DNA of 64,000 bases from JBFWVR01 sp050246635 (GTDB lineage Bacteria > Acidobacteriota > Vicinamibacteria > Vicinamibacterales > UBA2999). The notes under the pieces are model-generated. The model was not told the origin of the DNA, did no database searches, and worked only from the letters and a program-made list of their open reading frames with translations. Where the stretch lies: positions 1 through 64,000 of the forward strand of contig JBFWVR010000018.1 in assembly GCA_050246635.1 (NCBI GenBank), in the 5' to 3' direction. Positions 51,919-61,404 of the stretch are shown piece after piece. Within the stretch, counting starts at the first letter, position 1. Each line of letters begins with the position of its first letter. The translations under genes were made by a program, and so were the position numbers.

Positions 51919-53477
51919 GGCGGCGCAAGGCCGGTGTGCTCGTGCCCCTGTTCTCGTTGCGTGGCTCCACGAGCTGGGGCATCGGGGAGTTCCCCGACCT
52001 GGTGCCGTTTGCCGCGTGGCTCGAGTCGGCGGGGCAGGGCTTCGTCCAGATTCTGCCCATCCATGAGTTGCCGCCCGGCGAACGTTCGCCCTACTCCGCG
52101 TTGACCGCGATGGCGCTCGATCCCGTCTACGTCGCGTTGCCGCGGGTGGAGGATTTCGAGGCCCTTGGCGGCGAGGCGGCACTCGACGATGCAGGTCGCG
52201 CCGAGCTCGACGAACTGCGGCGGCTGCCGGCGCTGGACTACGGCAGGATCCGTCCGCTCAAGGACCGCTGCCTGCGGATGGCCTTCGACCGGTTCATGCA
52301 GCGGGAGGTCGCGGCCGGCGCGCCACGCGCGCGGCAGTTCCGGCAGTTCTGCGACCAGGAGATGGCCTGGCTGGACGAATACGCGCGGTTCCGCGCGCTG
52401 AAGGCGGCGCACGAGGAGCGGCCCTGGTGGGAGTGGCCCGAGCCGCTGGCCCACCGCCAGCCGGACGCACTCGGCGCGGCGTACCACGATCTCGAGTACG
52501 AGATCGACTACCGGAAGTACGTGCAGTGGGTTGCCGCGCGGCAGTGGTCGGCTGCGAGGATTGCGGCGCGTCCCGTCGAAGTCTTCGGTGACCTGCCGTT
52601 CATGATCTCGGGCGACAGCCCGGACGTCTGGGCGCGGCAGGAGCAGTTCCGTTTCGACGCCACCGTCGGCGTGCCTCCGGACGAGTTCAGCGACACAGGG
52701 CAGGACTGGGGCCTGCCGCCGTGGCGGTGGGAGGCGATGCAGACCGACGGCTTCGCGTGGATGCGCACCCGCGCCGCCCGCAGCGCCGCGCTCTTCGACG
52801 GCTTCCGTCTCGATCACCTCGTCGGGCTATATCGCACCTACATCCGGCCCCTCGATCGCACGCACGAGGACTTCTTCGCACCGGCGGAAGAGCCCGCGCA
52901 GACGGCGCTCGGCGAGCGGCTCGTCGGGTTGTACACGGACACCGGCGCCGAGGTCGTGGCCGAGGACCTGGGCACCGTGCCGGACTTCGTGCGTGAGTCG
53001 CTCATGCGTCTGGGCGTGCCCGGTTTCAAGGTCGTGCGCTGGGAGCGCCACTGGGACGAGCCCGGCCAGCCGTATCGGGATCCGGGCGAATACCCGGAGA
53101 TCTCGGTGGCCACGACCGGCACGCACGACGTCGAGCCCATCGCGGCATGGTGGCAGGAGCTGCCGGACGAGGAGCGCCGGGCCGTGACCGAGCTGCCTGC
53201 CGTGGCCCGGCACATGGAGGCGGGACTGCCCGCGACCGATGCCCTGCTCCGGGCGCTCCTCGACTCGGGCTCCCGCCTGACGATCCTGCCGGTGCAGGAC
53301 GTCTTCGGCTGGCCCGATCGCATCAACACCCCCGCGACGGTCGGTGAGGCCAACTGGGGCTTCCGCCTCCCGTGGCCCGTTGACTCGATGGCGGGGCGTC
53401 CCGAGGTGCAGGAGCGGGCGAGGCTGCTCAGGGAGTGGACCGAGGCGGCAGGTCGGCTTCCGCGTCGAGGCACCTAA
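51915..53477 (+). CDS. malQ: 4-alpha-glucanotransferase (GH77)
   Basis: 520 aa amylomaltase. GH77 marks: GVLVPLFSLRGSTSWGIGEFPDL, GFVQILPIHELPPGERSPYSALTAMALDP, DLPFMISGDSPDVWA, the nucleophile Asp in FRLDHLVGLYRTYI, the acid/base Glu in VVAEDLGTVPDFVR, TTGTHDVEPIAAWW, and NTPATVGEANWGFRLPW. It moves maltodextrin chains in glycogen or maltose use. No glycogen genes are nearby. ATG 51915 overlaps the aminotransferase stop. The gene is followed by a CACGAAG-type inverted repeat. Confidence 0.94.
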   Translation: MRRRKAGVLVPLFSLRGSTSWGIGEFPDLVPFAAWLESAGQGFVQILPIHELPPGERSPYSALTAMALDPVYVALPRVEDFEALGGEAALDDAGRAELDELRRLPALDYGRIRPLKDRCLRMAFDRFMQREVAAGAPRARQFRQFCDQEMAWLDEYARFRALKAAHEERPWWEWPEPLAHRQPDALGAAYHDLEYEIDYRKYVQWVAARQWSAARIAARPVEVFGDLPFMISGDSPDVWARQEQFRFDATVGVPPDEFSDTGQDWGLPPWRWEAMQTDGFAWMRTRAARSAALFDGFRLDHLVGLYRTYIRPLDRTHEDFFAPAEEPAQTALGERLVGLYTDTGAEVVAEDLGTVPDFVRESLMRLGVPGFKVVRWERHWDEPGQPYRDPGEYPEISVATTGTHDVEPIAAWWQELPDEERRAVTELPAVARHMEAGLPATDALLRALLDSGSRLTILPVQDVFGWPDRINTPATVGEANWGFRLPWPVDSMAGRPEVQERARLLREWTEAAGRLPRRGT

Positions 53478-53512
53478 CTCCGGTGCTGGAAAGAGGGCGT
53501 GCAGGAAAGCCA

Positions 53513-53608
53513 GCCACGAAGATCACGAAGTTCACGAAGAAACCGGCGGCCGACACGTGGCTGAGTCCACAGGTCCTTCGCCTTCGCGTTCTTCGTGATC
53601 TTCGTGGC
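53513..53608. repeat. CACGAAG-word inverted repeat (18-bp perfect arms)
   Basis: GCCACGAAGATCACGAAG (53513-53530) is repeated exactly inverted at 53591-53608. The inside holds further TTCACGAAG and CCTTCGC words. It lies between convergent malQ and TPR lipoprotein genes, a likely transcript-end hairpin for both. A related element is at 59866-59970. Confidence 0.85.
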
Positions 53609-53640
53609 CGGTTCTTCGGAAGGGCAGGCTGAGTCTTGCG

Positions 53641-54597
53641 CTACCGCATCCGCGCCAGGTCGGCTTCCGCCGCGATGTACCCGAAGGCCGCCCAGTAGGC
53701 GCCGTCCACCACGCGTTCGAAGATCTCCCGCGCCTTGGACTGATTCCCGTTGACGAAGTAGTAGTTCCCGACGCCGTAGCCCTGCGTCGCGATCGTCAGG
53801 TCGTCCGCGTTGTTCGTGTCGAGCAGCGACTCCGGTGTGAGCTCGCCCTTGTACATGAGCAGCCGCTTGTGGTACGAGGCATTCTCGATGATGTCCATCT
53901 CGGGCTGGATGCGCTCCAGCACGGCGGCCGCCGCCGCCTCGTCCCCGAGGCGCTTGAGCGTCATCCACTGCCAGTCGCTCGTCGCCACCAGCATGTCGTC
54001 GTTCTTCGACACCTTCAGGCACTCGTCGTAGGCACGCCGTGCGTTGGCGTAGTCGGCCTTCAGGTAGTAGGCGAGGCCGAGGTGGTACCAGATGTTCGAC
54101 TGGAGCGTGCTGCGCGGCTTGTTCTGCGCGTTCGGCTGGCCGTCGGGTTCCACTTCGTCCGGCTGGCCGGCGATGAGCGTTGTGGCCTTCTCGAAGTCGG
54201 CGATGGCCTCGTCGAACTTCCGCACCGTGATGTACCGATGCCCCCGGTGCCGGTAGAACCGCGCGTCGTCCGGGAACCGTTCGATGCCCTTCGTGAAGGT
54301 GTCGATGGCCTCGCGGTACTGCCAGAGGTAACCCTGGCGCCGTCCCACCCAGATGAGCGCGTCGGCGCTGTCCGGATGTGCCGCGAGCTCGTCCTGCGCG
54401 GCTTTGAGGTCGGCTTCGAGTGCCTCCCGGTTGTCGAGCGCGATCGGCACGAGCGGGGCGCCGAGCAGCGAGGTGGCCTCGGGTTCCGCCGCGGCAGGCG
54501 CCGCGGGCGCCGCGGGCTCGGCCGGGGCGGCGGGTTCCTGGCCGCCGCAGGCGGCCAGGCCGATCGTCAGTGCGAGCACGGGCAGCAGTCGTCTCAT
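53641..54597 (-). CDS. TPR-containing lipoprotein
   Basis: 318 aa. Lipobox LAAC at Cys 17 (TIGLAACGG), then a Pro/Ala-rich linker (18-45) and TPR helices: ALIWVGRRQGYLWQYREAIDTFTKGIERFPDD, ARFYRHRGHRYITVRKFDEAIADFEKATTL, NIWYHLGLAYYLKADYANARRAYDECLKV, GVGNYYFVNGNQSKAREIFERVVD. It is anchored in a membrane and likely serves as a protein-binding scaffold. It is preceded by rmuC on the same strand, 13 nt apart, perhaps one operon. Confidence 0.9.
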   Translation of the reverse strand: MRRLLPVLALTIGLAACGGQEPAAPAEPAAPAAPAAAEPEATSLLGAPLVPIALDNREALEADLKAAQDELAAHPDSADALIWVGRRQGYLWQYREAIDTFTKGIERFPDDARFYRHRGHRYITVRKFDEAIADFEKATTLIAGQPDEVEPDGQPNAQNKPRSTLQSNIWYHLGLAYYLKADYANARRAYDECLKVSKNDDMLVATSDWQWMTLKRLGDEAAAAAVLERIQPEMDIIENASYHKRLLMYKGELTPESLLDTNNADDLTIATQGYGVGNYYFVNGNQSKAREIFERVVDGAYWAAFGYIAAEADLARMR

Positions 54598-54610
54598 CGG
54601 GTCGGTCTCC

Positions 54611-56095
54611 TCAGGAGTGGCCGGATGGGTCGTCTTCGGTGTCGGGTTGGTCGAGCGTCTCGCCCTCGACGATGGCGCTGTCGGGCAGGCCGAGCAGGTT
54701 GGCGCTCTGCAGCACGCGCGGCACGGTGTCGACGGTGTTCACCGACCCGATGTCGCCGCCCGTCGTCGCGCCGAGATCCTTGAAGCGGCGCGCCGAGACC
54801 AGCACGCGGTTCTCGTACGAGCCCACCGTGTCGTTGAACGCGCGCACGGTGCCGTCGAGCCGCTGGCGCAGCGTGTCCAGGTGCTCGGTCATCTTGCCCA
54901 CGCGGTCGTGCAGCTCGCGCCCCAGCTTGCTGATCTCCTCGGCATTGGCGGCGATGTTCTCGTGCCGCCAGCCCTGGGCGATGGCGTACAGGATGCCGAT
55001 GAGGCTCATCGGGCCCGCAATCAGCACCTTCTGCCGTGCCGCGTACTCGACCAGCTCGGGATCGGCCTGCAGCGCGGCGTGGTAGATGCCCTCCGAGCCG
55101 ATGAACATCAGCACGAACTCGGGGGACGGCGTGAACTGCTCCCAGTAGGCCTTGGCGGCGAGTCTGGTCACGTGGTCGCGGACCTGGCGGGCGTGGTCGG
55201 CCAGGAACGTCGCGCGCGCGGCGTCCTCCTGCGCGTCGATGGCATTCAGGTAGGCCTCGAGCGGCACCTTGGCATCGACGACGACCTGCCGGCCACCGGG
55301 CAGCTTCACCGCCATGTCCGGACGCAGCCGGCCCGACTCGGTGGTGGCGGACGGCTGCTCGTCGAAGTCCACCGACTCGAGCAGGCCCGCGAGCTCGACG
55401 ACACGCCGCAGCTGGATCTCCCCCCAGCGGCCGCGGATGGCCGGCGCGCGAAGCGCACGCACGAGCTGCTGGGTCTCGGTCCGGAGCTGCGCCTGCGACT
55501 GGCCCAGCGCCTTCAGCACGGTGGCCAGCTCCGCGTTCGACTGGAGGCGGTCGCGTTCGACCTCGCCGAGCTTGCGATCGACGCTCGACAGCGCCTCGCG
55601 GATCGGTTTGACGAGCTCGTCGATCGCCTGCTGCCGCCGCCCCAGATCCGCGGTGGCCTCGCGCTGCACCGTGCCGAGCCGCTCCTGCGCCAGCTTCACG
55701 AACTCGGTGTTGGCGCCCCGCAGGACCTCGGCGGCCAGCGCGTTGAACGTGTCGCGCAGCTGGTCGCGCGCCTTGTCGAGCAGCGCGACCTTTTCGGGGA
55801 CCACGGCACGCTGGTGCGCGATCTCGGCGGTGAGGCGGGCATTCTCCTCGCGCACCGCGCCGGCGTCCTGCCGCGCCTCGTCGAGCTGCGTGCGCACGAG
55901 CTGCAGGTCTTCCTGCGTATCGCCGAGGCGACGCGCGGTCTCGGCGAACAGCGTCTGTTGCGCGTTGAGCGCGCCCTGGTGGGCGGCCTGGGCCTCGGCC
56001 AGCTCCCGGCGTCCCGTGCCGCGGGCGAGGAACCAGCCAAGGAGCAGGCCGAAGGCGAGACCGAGGGCCGCGGAGGCGGCGAGCAGGAGATCCAT
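54611..56095 (-). CDS. rmuC: RmuC-family DNA recombination protein
   Basis: 494 aa. One N-terminal TM helix (about 3-24), a long coiled coil (25-190), and the RmuC domain with the core GRWGEIQLRRVVELAGLLESVDFDEQ, RLRPDMAVKLPGGRQVVVDAKVPLEAYL, VLMFIGSEGIYHAALQADPEL and LLIAGPMSLIGILYAIAQGWRHE. The family resembles restriction endonuclease-like nucleases and limits inversions at short repeats in E. coli, which may matter in this repeat-rich genome. ATG 56095 begins the TM helix; a longer frame to 56152 is unsupported. Confidence 0.94.
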   Translation of the reverse strand: MDLLLAASAALGLAFGLLLGWFLARGTGRRELAEAQAAHQGALNAQQTLFAETARRLGDTQEDLQLVRTQLDEARQDAGAVREENARLTAEIAHQRAVVPEKVALLDKARDQLRDTFNALAAEVLRGANTEFVKLAQERLGTVQREATADLGRRQQAIDELVKPIREALSSVDRKLGEVERDRLQSNAELATVLKALGQSQAQLRTETQQLVRALRAPAIRGRWGEIQLRRVVELAGLLESVDFDEQPSATTESGRLRPDMAVKLPGGRQVVVDAKVPLEAYLNAIDAQEDAARATFLADHARQVRDHVTRLAAKAYWEQFTPSPEFVLMFIGSEGIYHAALQADPELVEYAARQKVLIAGPMSLIGILYAIAQGWRHENIAANAEEISKLGRELHDRVGKMTEHLDTLRQRLDGTVRAFNDTVGSYENRVLVSARRFKDLGATTGGDIGSVNTVDTVPRVLQSANLLGLPDSAIVEGETLDQPDTEDDPSGHS

Positions 56096-56227
56096 GTGGC
56101 GACAGTCGGACGAAAGCGGGGGGCTCGGGATGAAGCCGGGGCGCGGCGACACGCCTCGCGGCTACCCGCGACGCGCCACCACGCCCCAGCGATTGTGCCT
56201 GTCGGCGCCGACCGACTCAAGCCCCGG

Positions 56228-57802
56228 CTACTGCGAGGGCCGGTTCGGGGCGGTCGGCCTGGGCAGCGCCTCGCGCGGCAGCATCTCGTCGCGGTTGGCG
56301 GCCTGGTAGACGAAGAACGCCGTGATGACCGCGTTCTTCATCATGTCCTCGGGCACGATCTGGTCGTAGACGTCCAGGTTGGAGTGATGCGTGCGGCTGC
56401 CGTACTGGATCGGGTCCTGGATGAACTGGAATCCCGGCAGGCCCACCGCGTCATACGCCAGGTGATCGGTGCCCCCGGTGTTGCGGATCGTCAGGTGCGA
56501 CATGCCGAGGTTCGCGAACGGCGCCATCCACTGCTCGAAGATGGGCCGCACCGCCTCGTTGCCCTGGAGGTACACGCCACGGTACTGGCCCGTGCCGTTG
56601 TCCATGTTGAAGTACGCCGCGAGCTTCGCGTGCTCGGGCTTGAGCGCCATGGTGGCCGGATCGGCGAAGTGTCGCTTGACGTAGTCGCGCGAGCCGATGA
56701 GCCCCTGCTCCTCACCAGTCCAGAGGCCCAGGCGCACCGTGCGCCGCAGCCGCACTCCCGACTGCTTCAGGATGCGCATCGCCTCCATCATCACCGCCGA
56801 CCCGGAGGCGTTGTCCGTGGCCCCGGTGCCGCCGTGCCACGAGTCGAAATGCGCGCCGAGCATCACGATCTCGTCCGCCTTGTCGCTCCCGGGGATCTCC
56901 GCGACGATGTTGTACATGCCGAGGTCGTCGTCCTGGAAGGTGCTCTGGACGTCGACCAGCAGCGAGACGGGTCGGTCGTGCTGCAGCAGCCGCGCGATGC
57001 GGTTGTAGTGTTCGGTGGCAACGGCCAGCTGCGTGGGGACCGGCGGGTCCTTCGGATCCCGCGAGCCGCCGCTGCTCACGAGCACGCTGCCGCTGTCACC
57101 CACGCGGGGACCCGGTTCGAGCACCGCCGCGACCCCCTCGGCGAGCAGGAAGGCGTTGCGTTTGGCCTGGAAGGCCCGCGCGGCCGCGAAGTCGAAGCTG
57201 CGGCGCCCGCCCGAGGGCGGCGACTGCATCTCGAGGGCGTCGAGCTCGTCCTCGGTGTAGCGGTGGGCCGGGGCCTCGAAGATCGGCGTGACCTCCAGCG
57301 GCTCCTGCAGCAGCACCACCTTGCCCTTCAGCTTGTCCTTGAACGCCGCGAAGTCCGACTCGTCGTCCATGACGGCGAGCACCGCGTCCGCCGTGACCGC
57401 GCCGTTGGTGCCCGGCGTCCACGCCTTGGCGTACGCGATCACCGGCCAGGGCGTCGGCGAGACCACGTGCACGATGGTGCGCTGGTTGCTCCAGCCGCGC
57501 CCGAACGGCTCACCCCACGCCTCCTCGGCGACGTTGGCGAGACCCCAGGACTTCAGCTTGTCGACGGTCCAGTCGGCGGCGGCGCGCATCTCGGGCGAGT
57601 TGGTCAGCCGTGGGCCGTACCCGTCGGTGAGCCACCACACGAGGTCCATGACCTGGGATCGGTCGAAGCCTTCGGCCTTGATGCGGCCGAGGGCGTCGAG
57701 GTCCACGCGCTCGGTGGGCGCCTGGGCCGACAGCTGGAGGCCGCCTGCGAGCACGAGGCCCAGCAGCGCGACGGGGAGCAGGGAAAGATGACGTCGGGTC
57801 AC
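56228..57802 (-). CDS. Secreted M28 aminopeptidase with PA-type insert
   Basis: 524 aa. Signal peptide (about 1-27, LVLAGGLQLSAQ), propeptide-like start, a PA-like insert (about 120-250), and the di-zinc peptidase domain: GAHFDSWHGGTGATDNASG (His, Asp), TGEEQGLIGS (Glu pair), NMDNGTG (Asp) and RTHHSNLDVYD (His). It removes N-terminal residues from peptides outside the cytoplasm. GTG 57802 has AAGGAGG 7 nt upstream. It diverges from the secreted DinB-like gene. Confidence 0.94.
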   Translation of the reverse strand: MTRRHLSLLPVALLGLVLAGGLQLSAQAPTERVDLDALGRIKAEGFDRSQVMDLVWWLTDGYGPRLTNSPEMRAAADWTVDKLKSWGLANVAEEAWGEPFGRGWSNQRTIVHVVSPTPWPVIAYAKAWTPGTNGAVTADAVLAVMDDESDFAAFKDKLKGKVVLLQEPLEVTPIFEAPAHRYTEDELDALEMQSPPSGGRRSFDFAAARAFQAKRNAFLLAEGVAAVLEPGPRVGDSGSVLVSSGGSRDPKDPPVPTQLAVATEHYNRIARLLQHDRPVSLLVDVQSTFQDDDLGMYNIVAEIPGSDKADEIVMLGAHFDSWHGGTGATDNASGSAVMMEAMRILKQSGVRLRRTVRLGLWTGEEQGLIGSRDYVKRHFADPATMALKPEHAKLAAYFNMDNGTGQYRGVYLQGNEAVRPIFEQWMAPFANLGMSHLTIRNTGGTDHLAYDAVGLPGFQFIQDPIQYGSRTHHSNLDVYDQIVPEDMMKNAVITAFFVYQAANRDEMLPREALPRPTAPNRPSQ

Positions 57803-58015
57803 CGCAAATCCTCCTTCGGGGTGTGCCGGATCCCGGGGAGTGTAGTGCCGAACACCTGTTCGGCGCGACCACGACGTCCGTGGCGCGTGCAGGTCCGGGC
57901 AGGCGCGTGCCGTGGCGCGACCGGATTCGTCCCCGCGGATGGCCAGCTCAGGGGCGAAAGCGCTTGGCCGTCGCGCCCGTAACTTGTTACCATGCTCGGG
58001 TTTGGCGGAGGACAG

Positions 58016-58549
58016 ATGACACGGACCTTGACGGTGACCCTGGCGGTCGTGCTCGCGTCGGCCCTCCCGGCCGCCGCCCAGTCGAAGGCGCTCGCCGAGG
58101 CGATGCAGCGGCTGCACGCCGGCGTGGCCCGCAACGTCGTCGAGGCGGCGGAGGCGATGCCGGAGTCGGAGTACGGCTTCAAGCCGTCCGAGGACGTGCG
58201 CAGCTTCGGCGCGCTGGTCGCGCACATCGCCAACTCGAACTACAGCTACTGCTCGCGCGCAGGCGGCGTCGCCAACCCCAACTCGACCGACTTCGAGACG
58301 AAGACCGCCAAGGCGGATCTCGTCGCGGCGGTCAAGGCGGCGGTGGCCTTCTGCGACGGCGTCTACACGCAGCAGACCGACGCGTCGTTCGCGGAGCTGA
58401 TCGCCATGGGCCGCAACCAGGCGCCGCGCGGCATGGTGCTCGTGCAGAACATCAGCCACAACAACGAGCACTACGGGAACATCGTCACCTACATGCGCAT
58501 CAAGGGCCACGTGCCTCCCTCCTCCGCGCGCTCGGGTGGCCTGGACTAG
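58016..58549 (+). CDS. Exported DinB-family protein
   Basis: 177 aa. Signal peptide (about 1-21, SALPAAAQ), then a four-helix DinB-like domain: ALAEAMQRLHAGVARNVVEAAEAMPESEYGFKPSEDVRSFGALVAHIANSNYSYC with His in VAHIANS, and NISHNNEHYGNIVTYMRIKGHVPPSS with the His pair. It is a putative metal-binding enzyme acting outside the cytoplasm. ATG 58016 has GGAGG 5 nt upstream; ATG 57992 is in frame and less likely. It is a distant relative of the DinB protein at 21779. The next gene begins 18 nt later. Confidence 0.88.
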   Translation: MTRTLTVTLAVVLASALPAAAQSKALAEAMQRLHAGVARNVVEAAEAMPESEYGFKPSEDVRSFGALVAHIANSNYSYCSRAGGVANPNSTDFETKTAKADLVAAVKAAVAFCDGVYTQQTDASFAELIAMGRNQAPRGMVLVQNISHNNEHYGNIVTYMRIKGHVPPSSARSGGLD

Positions 58550-58567
58550 GAGCAGAAGACCAGCACG

Positions 58568-59821
58568 ATGCGACGGACCACGATCCTCCTCTCGGCGGCG
58601 ATCCTGGTCGGCCTGGCCGGCGTCGCGTGGCATCTGACGGCAGCCGAACCCGAGCTGCCCGTGGCGGAAGGCGGCGCCGACATCGAGCTGGCGCGCGACG
58701 CCGAGCTCATCTCGGCGCTTGTGCCCGCCCGCACGACCCTTGCCTCGGTCCTCGAGGAACACCACGTGCCGCCCGCGGACGTGGTCGGGATCATCGCCAG
58801 CGCCGATGAGGAGTTCGACCTGCGCCGGTTCCGCGCCGGCCAGCCCTACCGCATCGATCAACTCCTCGACGGCCGCGTGCGTGCGTTCGAGTACGAGATC
58901 GACGGGGACCGCGTGCTCCGTGTGGTCCGTCAGGACGACGGCGAGGAGGCGACGTTCGGCGCCGTCATCGCCGACATCCCGAAGACCTACCAGACCGCCG
59001 TGGTCGAAGGCACGATCGACCGCGACACGCCGTCGCTGCTCCAGGCCCTGGACGCGGCCGGCGAGCACATCGAGCTCGGCCTCGCGATGGCCGAGGTCCT
59101 CTCGGGCGAGATCGACTTCAACAACGACCTGCAGCCTGGCGACAGCTTCCGCCTCGTCGTCGACCGGGCGGCGCGGGAGGACGGCCAGTTCGCCGGCTAC
59201 GGCCCGGTGCTGGCGGCGGAGTTCGTCAACGCGGGCCGCGCCGTGCGCGCGGTGCGCTTCACCCCGCCCGGCGGCAAACCCGGCTACTACGACGAGCAGG
59301 GCCGCTCGCTCAAGCGGCTGTTCCTGAAATCGCCGCTCAAGTTCGAGCCCCATATCACCTCGTCCTACTCGCGCGCCCGCCGGCACCCGGTCCTGAAGAT
59401 CACCCGTGCCCACCACGGCGTCGACTACCGCGCGCCCTACGGTGCCCCGGTGGTCTCGGTCTCCAGCGGCGTCGTCTCGTTCGCCGGGCGGACGACGGGG
59501 GGGGGACGCACGGTCCGGGTGCGGCACGCGAGCGGCTACGAGAGCGAGTACATGCACCTCTCGGCCATCCTCGTCCGGCGTGGCGTGCGCGTGGGCCAGG
59601 GCGATGTCGTCGGCAAGGTCGGCAACTCCGGCATGGTGACGGCCACCCACCTGCACTACGGGCTGCGCAAGAACGGCCACTACGTGAACCCGATCACCGA
59701 GCACCGCAACATGCCGCCCGGCGAGCCGGTCGCCAAGGCCTACCTTGCCGACTTCAATGCCGAGCGGGACCAGATCTTCGGCCTGATGTTCTCGGACAAC
59801 GGCACGCGTACCACCAACTAG
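58568..59821 (+). CDS. M23-family peptidoglycan endopeptidase
   Basis: 417 aa. One N-terminal TM/signal helix (about 5-25), a region resembling the LysM-like/opacity-associated domain found in MepM-type proteins (ASVLEEHHVPPADVVGIIASADEEFDLRRFRAGQPYRI), and the LytM domain from about 275: ITRAHHGVDYRAPYGAPV (His, Asp) and ATHLHYGLRKNGHYVNP (HxH). All Zn ligands are present, so it should be active. It is likely a cell-wall hydrolase acting in the periplasm. It follows the DinB gene by 18 nt. Confidence 0.94.
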   Translation: MRRTTILLSAAILVGLAGVAWHLTAAEPELPVAEGGADIELARDAELISALVPARTTLASVLEEHHVPPADVVGIIASADEEFDLRRFRAGQPYRIDQLLDGRVRAFEYEIDGDRVLRVVRQDDGEEATFGAVIADIPKTYQTAVVEGTIDRDTPSLLQALDAAGEHIELGLAMAEVLSGEIDFNNDLQPGDSFRLVVDRAAREDGQFAGYGPVLAAEFVNAGRAVRAVRFTPPGGKPGYYDEQGRSLKRLFLKSPLKFEPHITSSYSRARRHPVLKITRAHHGVDYRAPYGAPVVSVSSGVVSFAGRTTGGGRTVRVRHASGYESEYMHLSAILVRRGVRVGQGDVVGKVGNSGMVTATHLHYGLRKNGHYVNPITEHRNMPPGEPVAKAYLADFNAERDQIFGLMFSDNGTRTTN

Positions 59822-59865
59822 CCGGCGCCCGCCACAAGGGGGCCGATCACGGACCGGCCCTGGCG

Positions 59866-59970
59866 GTGTGGGGCGCGGCCCGCGAAGCACGAGCGCGAAG
59901 GCCCACCGGCCGGGTTTCGTCCAGCCAGCGTCTTCGTGAGCTGCGTGCCCTTCGTGGCTGGTTGCCGCCT
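59866..59970. repeat. CACGAAG-word element, weaker copy
   Basis: Contains GCGAAGCACGAGCGCGAAGG at the left and GTCTTCGTGAGCTGCG and CCCTTCGTGGCTGG at the right. The same words as at 53513-53608, but the arms match imperfectly. It lies after the M23 gene and before the DUF1015 promoter. Confidence 0.55.
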
Positions 59971-60035
59971 TTTCATCGCTTCCGGTTATCGATCGCATGC
60001 GGCATCGGTGCTGCGGATGCCCGTGTCGCCTCGCC

Positions 60036-60041
60036 TATAAT
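60036..60041 (+). promoter_or_regulatory. -10 box of the DUF1015-serA-serC cluster
   Basis: A perfect TATAAT, 9 nt before ATG 60051; the transcript would have a 0-3 nt leader. The -35 position (GCGGAT) is weak. Confidence 0.6.
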
Positions 60042-60050
60042 CCCAAGGTC

Positions 60051-61265
60051 ATGTCACAGCTCTTTCCGTTCAGAGCGCTCCGTCCCGCGCCGGAAGCGGC
60101 CGAGAAGGTCGCCTCGGTCCCCTACGACGTGGTGAACGCGGACGAAGCGAAGGCCCTGGCCGAGGGCAACCCGCTCAGCTTCCTGCACGTCTCGCGCGCC
60201 GAGATCGACCTGCCCCCCGGCACCGACCCCTACAGCGACGCGGTGTACGCGAAGGCGGCCGAGAACTTCACCGCGCTGAAGGCCGCGGCGCCGATGGTGG
60301 AGGAGGCCGAACCCAGCCTCTACGTGTACCGCCTGCACATGGGCACTCACGTCCAGGCGGGTGTCGCCGCGTGTTTCTCGATCGACGAGTACGACCACGA
60401 CCTCATCAAGAAGCACGAGAAGACGCGCCCCGACAAGGAAGACGACCGCACGACGCACATGCGCACGATCGGCGCGCAGACCGGGCCGGTCTTCCTGACC
60501 TACAAGGCCGCCCCGGCCATCGACGCCGCGGTCGCGAGGGTGATGGAGGGCGCGCCGCTGTACGACCTGACCGCGCCCGACGGCGTGCGCCATGTGGTCT
60601 GGCGGGTGCCGGCGGCCGAGACCGTGGCGCTCGTCGAGGGATTCGGCGCGCTGCCGAGCCTCTACATCGCGGATGGCCACCACCGGGCGGCCAGCGCCGC
60701 CCGCAACCGCCGGGCGATGGCCGACCGGGGCCCGGGTGAGCACGACCGCGTGCTCGCAGTCGCGTTCCCCGACGACCAGATGCAGATCCTGCCCTACAAC
60801 CGCGTCGTCAAGGACCTCGGGGGCCGGACGCCGGAGGCCTTCCTCGCGGCACTCGGTGAGGTGGCGACCGTGACCGAGGGCGGCCCGGCCACCCCGGCGC
60901 GGGCCGGACAGGTCGCGATGTACCTGGGCGGGGCCTGGTACACCCTCGATCTCGGCGAGGCCCCGGCCGACGCCGCGCCAGACGCGCGTCTCGACGTGAG
61001 CCGCCTGCAGGACCTGGTGCTGGCACCGCTCCTCGGCATCCACGACGTGCGGACCGACAAGCGGATCGACTTCGTCGGTGGCATTCGCGGCACCGGGGAG
61101 CTCGAGCGTCTCGTGGGTTCGGGCGCCTGGGCGGTGGCGTTCTCGCACTACCCGGTCAGCGTCGCGGACCTCATGTCGATTGCCGACGCGGGCGGAATCA
61201 TGCCGCCGAAGTCGACGTGGTTCGAGCCGAAGCTGCGGGATGGCCTGCTGAGCCATCTGATCTAG
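60051..61265 (+). CDS. DUF1015 family protein linked to serine synthesis
   Basis: 404 aa with DUF1015 motifs: LFPFRALRPAPEAAEKVASVPYDVV, LSFLHVSRAEIDLP, KKHEKTRPDKEDDR, SLYIADGHHRAASAA, FPDDQMQILPYNRVV and C-terminal FSHYPVSVADLMSIADAGGIMPPKSTWFEPKLRDGLLSHLI. The DGHHR motif and a nearby HEKT look like catalytic or phosphate sites. The family is repeatedly found with serA and serC, as here, so a role in serine metabolism is likely, though the reaction is not established from the sequence. ATG 60051 is set by the TATAAT box. Confidence 0.88.
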   Translation: MSQLFPFRALRPAPEAAEKVASVPYDVVNADEAKALAEGNPLSFLHVSRAEIDLPPGTDPYSDAVYAKAAENFTALKAAAPMVEEAEPSLYVYRLHMGTHVQAGVAACFSIDEYDHDLIKKHEKTRPDKEDDRTTHMRTIGAQTGPVFLTYKAAPAIDAAVARVMEGAPLYDLTAPDGVRHVVWRVPAAETVALVEGFGALPSLYIADGHHRAASAARNRRAMADRGPGEHDRVLAVAFPDDQMQILPYNRVVKDLGGRTPEAFLAALGEVATVTEGGPATPARAGQVAMYLGGAWYTLDLGEAPADAAPDARLDVSRLQDLVLAPLLGIHDVRTDKRIDFVGGIRGTGELERLVGSGAWAVAFSHYPVSVADLMSIADAGGIMPPKSTWFEPKLRDGLLSHLI

Positions 61266-61404
61266 GGGGAGCAAGCGGAACGCACGGAGAGACGGGCGCG
61301 CGTGACGCGCACCCGGCCGTGCATGGCGGCGCCGGGAACTCGTCGAACCGGCCCGCCTGACCACACTCGACGGAGCCTGGCATGGCCAGCGGGCGCGGTG
61401 AGCG

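Noticed and set aside
54353..57982. A 1209-codon open frame antisense to the TPR, rmuC and M28 genes
   Set aside because: Runs through three well-supported genes on the other strand; low-complexity composition, no recognisable domain.
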